This document shows positions 8,345-13,204 of a stretch of 13,204 nt of DNA, in pieces; the stretch's first letter is position 1, and every line of letters begins with the position of its first letter. The notes below the pieces were generated by a model. That model was not told where the DNA came from, did not search any database, and was given only the letters and a program-made list of their open reading frames with translations. A program made the position numbers and the translations under genes. Source of the DNA: JAGOBX01 sp017999075 [NCBI: Candidatus Babelota bacterium] (GTDB taxonomy: Bacteria > JAGOBX01); the NCBI GenBank assembly GCA_017999075.1, contig JAGOBX010000047.1:1-13204 (forward strand). Direction: 5' to 3'.

Positions 8345-8373
8345 ATAATATAAAATTTTTTAATAAAAATCAA
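8345..8373 (-). promoter_or_regulatory. Promoter of the DUF1015-FapA-YkgJ operon
   Basis: On the minus strand a -35 box TTGATT (8368-8373) and a -10 box TATTAT (8345-8350) are separated by 17 bp. Transcription would start near 8338 and give a leader of about 28 nt that carries the Shine-Dalgarno sequence at 8319-8326. Geometry and position are right. The hexamers each differ from consensus, so AT-rich chance matches are possible. Confidence 0.5.
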
Positions 8374-8394
8374 TCTTTAAATTATGAAATAATA

Positions 8395-8422
8395 TTGACT
8401 TATTTTTTTGTATCAGTATAAT
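8395..8422 (+). promoter_or_regulatory. Promoter of the SDR-GT2-radical SAM operon, near-leaderless
   Basis: The -35 box TTGACT (8395-8400) and the perfect -10 box TATAAT (8417-8422) are 16 bp apart. The usual start point, 6-8 nt past the -10, would be 8429-8431, and the ATG lies at 8433. The transcript would thus have only about 2-4 nt of leader. This promoter is divergent from and does not overlap the minus-strand promoter at 8345-8373. Confidence 0.6.
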
Positions 8423-8432
8423 ATGAAACATT

Positions 8433-9416
8433 ATGAAAAAATATATGGTGTTATTCGGGTCAAACGGATATTTTGGACATTATATATGCCAGGAATTGAT
8501 AACCCAGGGATATAATGTTATAGCATTTAAATTTCCGCATTTCAGATCTACTATTATTGAGCATCCGGATGTGGAATATTTTGAGTTCGATATCAGAACG
8601 GACCCGGCCGATAAAAAAGAATATTTTAAAAAAATTTTTGAAGGTAAAAGTATAAAAGGATTAATTAATGCGGCAGCTCTTCTTGGAGCATCAGATTACG
8701 ATTCTAATTATAAAACAAATGCTCTTGGAGTAAAAAATCTTGCAGAACTCGCAAAAATGTTTAATATCCCCAGATTTGTTCACGTAAGCACTGTTTGTGT
8801 AATCAAACCTATAAAAGGACCTTACGGAATAGCAAAAATGGAAGGAGATAATTTTTTAAAAAATTCCGGAATAAATTATACTATTTTTATTCCTGCATTG
8901 TTATTAGGTGTGGAAAGTCTGGGTTTGGGTAGAATTCTAAAAAATGTTTTCAAATTACCTTTTTTCGTCCCTTTAATAGGCGGCGGAAAAGAAACTCAAC
9001 ATCCTATTTACATAAAAGATTTTGCCCATTACATTGTCAAATGCGTTGAAACAGAAAAATGTATAAATAAAATTTATCAAATAGGCGGAGATACGGTAAT
9101 TTCTTTTAAAGAGTTTGTAGAAATGATTTTAAAATTTAAGAACAGAAAAAAAATTTTTATAACATTTCCTGTTTTTATAGCAAAAATAATAGCTAAATAT
9201 TTTCAGTTAACACAAAAACGGCCTTTATTTACACTCGAACATATTAAAGGAATTCTGCAGGATTCTAATCTGGATACTTCAGAACTTGTAAAAGACCTTA
9301 ATTTTAAACCAACGCCATTGAATACCGCATTAAAAGAATGCCTTGATAAACTCGGGGATAATTGGAACTATTATTTAAACGGATGGAATGAACGGGTTAT
9401 AAAAATCGGCAAATAA
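8433..9416 (+). CDS. Extended SDR, NAD(P)-dependent epimerase/dehydratase-like
   Basis: This 327-residue protein has the features of an extended short-chain dehydrogenase. The Rossmann nucleotide motif GSNGYFG (GxxGxxG) is at residues 9-15. NAALLGA (79-85) and NALGVKNL (96-103) follow the core strands. VSTVCV (118-123) carries the catalytic Ser/Thr. Y131 and K135 form the YxxxK pair in PYGIAK. A substrate-domain segment HPIYIKDFAHYIVKCVE and IYQIGG is typical of sugar-nucleotide and NDUFA9-like SDRs. It probably acts on an activated or lipid-linked sugar, but the substrate cannot be read from the sequence. It is soluble, with no signal peptide. It is the first gene of a three-gene operon (4 nt to the next gene). 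The ATG at 8433 gives the Rossmann strand at once, so the start is firm even without a Shine-Dalgarno sequence. The nearby ATG at 8423 is out of frame. Confidence 0.85.
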   Translation: MKKYMVLFGSNGYFGHYICQELITQGYNVIAFKFPHFRSTIIEHPDVEYFEFDIRTDPADKKEYFKKIFEGKSIKGLINAAALLGASDYDSNYKTNALGVKNLAELAKMFNIPRFVHVSTVCVIKPIKGPYGIAKMEGDNFLKNSGINYTIFIPALLLGVESLGLGRILKNVFKLPFFVPLIGGGKETQHPIYIKDFAHYIVKCVETEKCINKIYQIGGDTVISFKEFVEMILKFKNRKKIFITFPVFIAKIIAKYFQLTQKRPLFTLEHIKGILQDSNLDTSELVKDLNFKPTPLNTALKECLDKLGDNWNYYLNGWNERVIKIGK

Positions 9417-9420
9417 ATTT

Positions 9421-10296
9421 ATGGATAATAATAAAACAAAATTCATCAGTGTAGTAATCCCTGCTTATAATGAAGAAGATTCCATATCTGTTTTAATATC
9501 TAAATTAAAACAGTTTGAAAATATTCTCGAAATAATTGTTATTGATGACGGTTCTTCTGACAATACATCTTTAAAAGCCGAAGAAGCCGGTGCCACAGTT
9601 ATTAAACAGCCTTATAACATAGGTAATGGAGCCGCAATAAAAAAAGGAATACTTAACGCCAAAGGAGATTATGTTCTTTGTATGGACGCTGATCTTCAGC
9701 ACCCGCCTGAAGAAATTCCAAATATGATAAAACATTCATATAAATACGATATGATAGTCGGATCGCGCACATCAGAATCAGGAGTTTCAAAATTCAGGGG
9801 ATTTGGAAATTTTTTCTTAATAAAAATAGCTGAATTCATTTCAGGTTATAAAATTCCTGATTTAACTTCAGGGTTCCGCCTTATAAATCGGGAAAAATGC
9901 CTGAAAGTAATTCATTTATTTCCAAACCAATATTCTTATCCTACTACTGTCACATTGGCTTTTTTCAATAATGGTTACGCAATAAAATATCTGCCGATGA
10001 AAACTATTACAAAACGGCAAACAGGAAAAAGCAATATAAAACCTTTTCGGGATGGAATAAGGTTTATAATAATTATATTGAGAATAGTAATGTTGTTCAA
10101 TCCTTTAAAAATTTTTCTACCAATTTCTTTTTTTATGTTTCTCGCCGGAACAATACAAAGCAGTTACGCTATTTTTTTTCTTAAGACCGGAATAAAACAA
10201 GCTTCAATAATATTTTTTGTAAGTTCAATATTAATATTATGTTTTGCAATGCTCGCAGAACAGATTTCTCAACTAAGAAAAAATATATATTTATAA
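9421..10296 (+). CDS. Family 2 glycosyltransferase, polyprenyl-phosphate type
   Basis: This 291-residue protein is a GT-A fold transferase of the dolichyl/polyprenyl-phosphate sugar synthase group (DPM1/GtrB-like). Seen: VVIPAYNEED (11-20) for nucleotide binding; VIDDGSSDNT (40-49); the metal-binding DxD as MDADLQHP (88-95); SGFRLINR (150-157); and KRQTGKSN (198-205), the basic patch that contacts the phosphate in this group. Two C-terminal membrane segments (about 228-252 and 260-282) are followed by AEQISQLRK, common in bacterial bactoprenol-linked members. It is expected at the cytoplasmic membrane face, moving a sugar from a nucleotide donor to polyprenyl phosphate. The specific sugar is unknown. 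It starts 4 nt after the SDR stop and ends 1 nt before the radical SAM gene, so the three are surely co-transcribed. No Shine-Dalgarno sequence is visible, so coupling is likely. Confidence 0.9.
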   Translation: MDNNKTKFISVVIPAYNEEDSISVLISKLKQFENILEIIVIDDGSSDNTSLKAEEAGATVIKQPYNIGNGAAIKKGILNAKGDYVLCMDADLQHPPEEIPNMIKHSYKYDMIVGSRTSESGVSKFRGFGNFFLIKIAEFISGYKIPDLTSGFRLINREKCLKVIHLFPNQYSYPTTVTLAFFNNGYAIKYLPMKTITKRQTGKSNIKPFRDGIRFIIIILRIVMLFNPLKIFLPISFFMFLAGTIQSSYAIFFLKTGIKQASIIFFVSSILILCFAMLAEQISQLRKNIYL

Positions 10297-10297
10297 A

Positions 10298-11431
10298 ATG
10301 AAACTTTCTAACTATACAAGATTATTAAAAGACATTTCAATAACAAGATTAAACAGGTTTTCAGGGAACCCGTCAAAACTTAAGATGTTGTATTACGCTA
10401 TCACATGGAGATGCAACAGCAATTGTATATTCTGCGATGTGAAAAAATTAAATCGAAAAGACTTAAAAGAATTAACATCTAAAAACATCGGTAAAATTTT
10501 CGAAGATAAATATTTAAAAAGGCTTGAATATTTAAAAATTACTGGTGGCGAGCCTACTGTAAAAGAAGATTTGATAGATATTATAACAGAAATTTATAAT
10601 AAAAGCAAACCATCTTATATAGGCATAACTACCAATGGATTGAACACAGATATTATAAAAGATCTGGTAGGTAAAATTACAAATTTCGATGTTTCTCTAT
10701 CCCTAAGAATCAGTGTGGACGGAATAAACGAAAATTATAATAAAATCAGAAATTGCGGTGGCAATGCATTTGAAAAAGTCACAAAAACATTGGAAACTTT
10801 GAAACAATTTCAAAATAAAAAAAATCTAACTATAGGTATTAATCAAACGGTAAGTGAAGAAACTCTCAATAATATTGATGACGTAAAAAAATTATCTGAA
10901 AATCTCGGATATGAATATTATTTATTTTTTGCTCTTCCAACAAGAAATTTATGGAAACCAGATACTAAAACAATTCTATCTAATGATATTAAAGATTATC
11001 TGCCGGTTGAAAAATTTTCAAATGACCAAATTGAAAAAATTTTCAAAAACAATATAAATCAATCCACATTAAGCCTTTTAACCCATAAAAACAGTGAAAA
11101 TTTACTGAGTTTAAAATATTATCAAGATGGGTTTTACAACAGAATTAAATTAAATAAAAAAAAACCTAACAGCCCATGTCTTGCATTATTTAACAGATGC
11201 ATTCTTGACCCTTACGGCAATATTCTTACATGCAACTATATTACAAATCCAGTCGGCAATGCATCAGAAGACGGCTTCTCAAAAGTATGGAATTCAGAAT
11301 CTTCAAAGACAAACAGAAAATTAGTTAAAAACTGCGATAAATGCTGGCTCGGATGTGAAGTTATACCAAACGCAATTTACTCAGGCGAAATTATCAAATG
11401 GATATTGTCTCAACTTTTAAGCGGAAAATAA
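10298..11431 (+). CDS. Radical SAM protein with SPASM-like C-terminal cysteines
   Basis: This 377-residue radical SAM enzyme has the cluster motif CNSNCIFC (C39, C43, C46; CxxxCxxC) after the strand LYYAITWR. A SAM-binding TGGEP (82-86), the strand GITTNGLNT and RISVDG (137-142) follow. The C-terminal region holds C294, C301, C312, C346, C349 and C353. It includes CILDPYGNILTC (301-312) and CDKCWLGC (346-353), which is a SPASM/twitch-like arrangement for at least one extra iron-sulfur cluster. SPASM enzymes modify peptides, proteins or sugars, and the operon context (SDR and membrane GT2) favours a glycan or lipid substrate. No B12-binding domain is present. There is no signal peptide; a short hydrophobic stretch IIKWILSQLL ends the protein. 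It is the last gene of the operon and is convergent with pheA, 34 nt apart. The substrate is not identified. Confidence 0.85.
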   Translation: MKLSNYTRLLKDISITRLNRFSGNPSKLKMLYYAITWRCNSNCIFCDVKKLNRKDLKELTSKNIGKIFEDKYLKRLEYLKITGGEPTVKEDLIDIITEIYNKSKPSYIGITTNGLNTDIIKDLVGKITNFDVSLSLRISVDGINENYNKIRNCGGNAFEKVTKTLETLKQFQNKKNLTIGINQTVSEETLNNIDDVKKLSENLGYEYYLFFALPTRNLWKPDTKTILSNDIKDYLPVEKFSNDQIEKIFKNNINQSTLSLLTHKNSENLLSLKYYQDGFYNRIKLNKKKPNSPCLALFNRCILDPYGNILTCNYITNPVGNASEDGFSKVWNSESSKTNRKLVKNCDKCWLGCEVIPNAIYSGEIIKWILSQLLSGK

Positions 11432-11465
11432 AATTATAAATTAATTTCCAGAAAAAATCTGAATT

Positions 11466-12554
11466 CTAAATGTCGCAGCAAACAGGGTAAGAACCGAGAT
11501 ATTTAATAAACGAACAATAATTATCTAATTTTTTCAATACAGCCTGAATTTTAGGGTCATCTATGTGTCCAAAAAAATCAATAAAAAACACATAATTCCA
11601 CGCAACATTTTTATAAGGTCTTGATTCTATTTTAGATAAACTTATTTTGTTTTTAGCGAACGGTTCAAGACATTTATACAAAATCCCAACCCTGTCTTTA
11701 GCAGCAAATGCTATAGACGTTTTATCATTTCCGCTAATTGAATTTTTTTGTTTTCCGATAACATAAAATCTTGTCATATTATTTTTATAATCTTCAATTT
11801 GTTCAGCAAGAATATTAAGCTTATAAATTTTAGCTGAAAGCGAACTGCTTATAGCTGCGCAATTTTTCTTTTCAGAAACAATTTCAGCTGCAAGAGAATT
11901 GCTTTCTACAGGAATCAGCTTTATATCTTTCTTCAAATTATTTATTATCCAATTTTCACATTGTCCGAAAGATTGCGGATGTGAATAAACTGTATCGATT
12001 TTTTTCAAACTTGATTCTTTTGAAATTAAAAAATGCGATACTTTAATCATAAGTTCGCCAGATATTGTTAACGAAGTAGTCAATAATTTATCAAGAGTAT
12101 ATGTTACTACTCCATTATTAGAATTTTCTATAGGCGCTATTCCGTAATCACCATTATTTTTTTCTACTTCTGTAAACACAGAGGAAATTGAATTTGCATA
12201 TATCAAATCCGATTCAGGAAATTTGGTTTTAGCGGCTATATGTGTAAAAGATCCTTCAGGCCCAAGATATATAATTTTGAGTTTCCGTTCAATTAATCTT
12301 GACGCAGCCATTACATTTGAATATATATTTTCAAGAAAAACTTCAGGGAATCCTTTATTTAATGATTTTATGCTGTTTAATATTTCATTTTCTCTGGCAG
12401 GATCAAAAACAGGTAAATTCAATTTTTTTTTTATTTTACCTATCTTTTCTGCGTATGACAATCGTTGATCAAGAAGCGAAATAATTTTTTTATCAATAAC
12501 ATTAATGTTTTTCCGTAATTCAGATATATCTAATTTATTATTTTTTAATACCAT
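11466..12554 (-). CDS. pheA: Bifunctional chorismate mutase/prephenate dehydratase
   Basis: This 362-residue fusion carries phenylalanine synthesis from chorismate through prephenate to phenylpyruvate. The AroQ chorismate mutase is at about 8-90. By visual alignment with E. coli PheA, R14, R31, K42, D51, R54 and E55 match catalytic residues. The prephenate dehydratase domain follows at about 92-270, with YLGPEGSFTHIAA (96-108), IAPIENSNNGVVTYTLD (139-155), HPQSFGQC (192-199) and the key TRF (261-263). The ACT domain (about 278-358) carries ESRP (310-313), the Phe-binding motif for feedback inhibition. GILY replaces the commoner GALV/GALY. The length is typical and the protein is cytoplasmic. 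The start overlaps the upstream RluB-like gene by 17 nt, which implies translational coupling; AAGGA lies 11 nt before the ATG (12566-12570). It is convergent with the radical SAM gene, with no clear terminator between them. Confidence 0.95.
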   Translation of the reverse strand: MVLKNNKLDISELRKNINVIDKKIISLLDQRLSYAEKIGKIKKKLNLPVFDPARENEILNSIKSLNKGFPEVFLENIYSNVMAASRLIERKLKIIYLGPEGSFTHIAAKTKFPESDLIYANSISSVFTEVEKNNGDYGIAPIENSNNGVVTYTLDKLLTTSLTISGELMIKVSHFLISKESSLKKIDTVYSHPQSFGQCENWIINNLKKDIKLIPVESNSLAAEIVSEKKNCAAISSSLSAKIYKLNILAEQIEDYKNNMTRFYVIGKQKNSISGNDKTSIAFAAKDRVGILYKCLEPFAKNKISLSKIESRPYKNVAWNYVFFIDFFGHIDDPKIQAVLKKLDNYCSFIKYLGSYPVCCDI

Positions 12555-13204
12555 TAAACACTATATCCTTTTCTTTATTATTTAAAATCAAATATTGCCC
12601 TGGAGCAATACGGATATCAAACAAAGAAAATCCGCCTATAGACACTCTGGTAAGTTTTATTACAGAATGATTTATTATGTCACACAATTTTCTTATAACA
12701 CGATTCTGCCCTGAATATATTGATATTTCAACCCAAGAATTGGATTTCAAAGTCTTTAATATTTTAGCAGAAACACATTTAACAGTTTTACCCTCAAATC
12801 TGATATTCTTTTTCAGTTTATCAAGTTCTTCTTTCGTAGGCACTCCTTCAACTTTAGCGTGATATACTTTTAAAATTTTATTCGAAGGATGCTGTATAGC
12901 CTGGGCATAATCTCCGTCATTAGTCAATATTAATAAACCTTCGGTATCATAATCAAGCCGGCCTACAGGATACAAGTTTTTCCACCCTCTGATTTTCATC
13001 AAATAATCCATAACAGTAGTTCTGCCTTTATCATCAGAAACAGAAGTTATACAACGTTTTGGTTTATAAAATAACACATAAAGTTTCTTAGTAAATTGAG
13101 ACAAACGAAGGATTTTTCCGTTATATTTTATAATATCAATATCAGGATCAATTTCTTCAAACGGATTTAAACATGATATATTATTTACTGTTACCAATCC
13201 ATCC
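12538..13204 (-). CDS. rluB: RluB/RsuA-type 23S rRNA pseudouridine synthase, N-terminus beyond window
   Basis: The visible part (about 221 residues, open to the right edge) is the RluB/RsuA-family pseudouridine synthase body. Seen: the S4-tail segment ending in VTVNN and EEIDPDIDIIKYNGKIL; LFYKPKRCITSVSDDKGR; the catalytic core VGRLDYDTEGLLILTNDGD with the nucleophilic Asp in RLD; HPSNKILKVYHAKVEG; SGQNRVIRKL; and LTRVSIGGFSL. The family's N-terminal S4 RNA-binding half is mostly missing. The first in-frame start codon is an internal TTG at 13195-13197, and the upstream codons give Asp-Gly, matching the family's DGxVxVN, so the frame continues past 13204. It probably modifies helix 89/90-region uridine of 23S rRNA as RluB does, but RluB, RluE, RluF and RsuA cannot be separated with certainty. 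It shares 17 nt with pheA, whose ATG lies inside its 3' end. Confidence 0.85.
   Translation of the reverse strand, partial: DGLVTVNNISCLNPFEEIDPDIDIIKYNGKILRLSQFTKKLYVLFYKPKRCITSVSDDKGRTTVMDYLMKIRGWKNLYPVGRLDYDTEGLLILTNDGDYAQAIQHPSNKILKVYHAKVEGVPTKEELDKLKKNIRFEGKTVKCVSAKILKTLKSNSWVEISIYSGQNRVIRKLCDIINHSVIKLTRVSIGGFSLFDIRIAPGQYLILNNKEKDIVFNGIKK

Noticed and set aside
13195-13197. TTG as the real start of the pseudouridine synthase
   Set aside because: The upstream codons Asp-Gly continue the family motif DGxVxVN and the S4 domain would be missing, so the start lies beyond the window.

Overview
This AT-rich window (roughly 30% G+C by eye) comes from a bacterium using the standard code: TGG is Trp, and TAG, TGA and TAA all serve as stops. 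It looks like an ordinary chromosomal stretch with one accessory patch. The FapA-family protein, the CM-PDT fusion (PheA) and a polyprenol-type glycosyltransferase with an SDR suggest an anaerobic bacterium with an elaborate envelope. Candidates are AT-rich members of Elusimicrobiota, Spirochaetota or a neighbouring candidate phylum. The sequence alone does not fix the phylum.

Layout. Bases 1-243 are AT-rich and hold no gene, but contain a very good sigma70-type promoter (156-183). It reads into a small cyclophilin-like (TM1367-type) protein (244-585), followed by an alpha/alpha-toroid (squalene-cyclase/prenyltransferase-like) protein (670-1617). Bases 1618-2783 hold a dead IS1634-type transposase with in-frame stops, two frameshifts and a large internal deletion.

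Next comes a minus-strand operon transcribed from about 8338 down to 2784. It encodes a DUF1015 protein (7035-8309), an unusually long 1265-residue FapA/DUF342 protein carrying two beta-helix modules (3193-6990), and a small Cys-rich YkgJ-type protein (2784-3179). It starts at a recognisable promoter with a strong Shine-Dalgarno sequence.

Divergent from it, a plus-strand operon (8433-11431) encodes an extended SDR (NAD-dependent epimerase-like), a membrane-anchored GT2 glycosyltransferase and a radical SAM/SPASM-like enzyme. The genes are separated by only 4 and 1 nt. They probably make or modify a lipid-linked sugar or glycolipid. The predicted promoter lies so close to the first ATG that the mRNA would be essentially leaderless.

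Convergent to it, a minus-strand pair (11466-13204) encodes bifunctional chorismate mutase/prephenate dehydratase (PheA) and an RluB/RsuA-type 23S rRNA pseudouridine synthase. The latter is cut by the window edge, and the two genes overlap by 17 nt.

No tRNA, rRNA, CRISPR array, defence system or convincing intrinsic terminator was seen. The best candidates for something undescribed are the doubled FapA protein with its operon partners and the SDR-GT2-radical SAM cluster.
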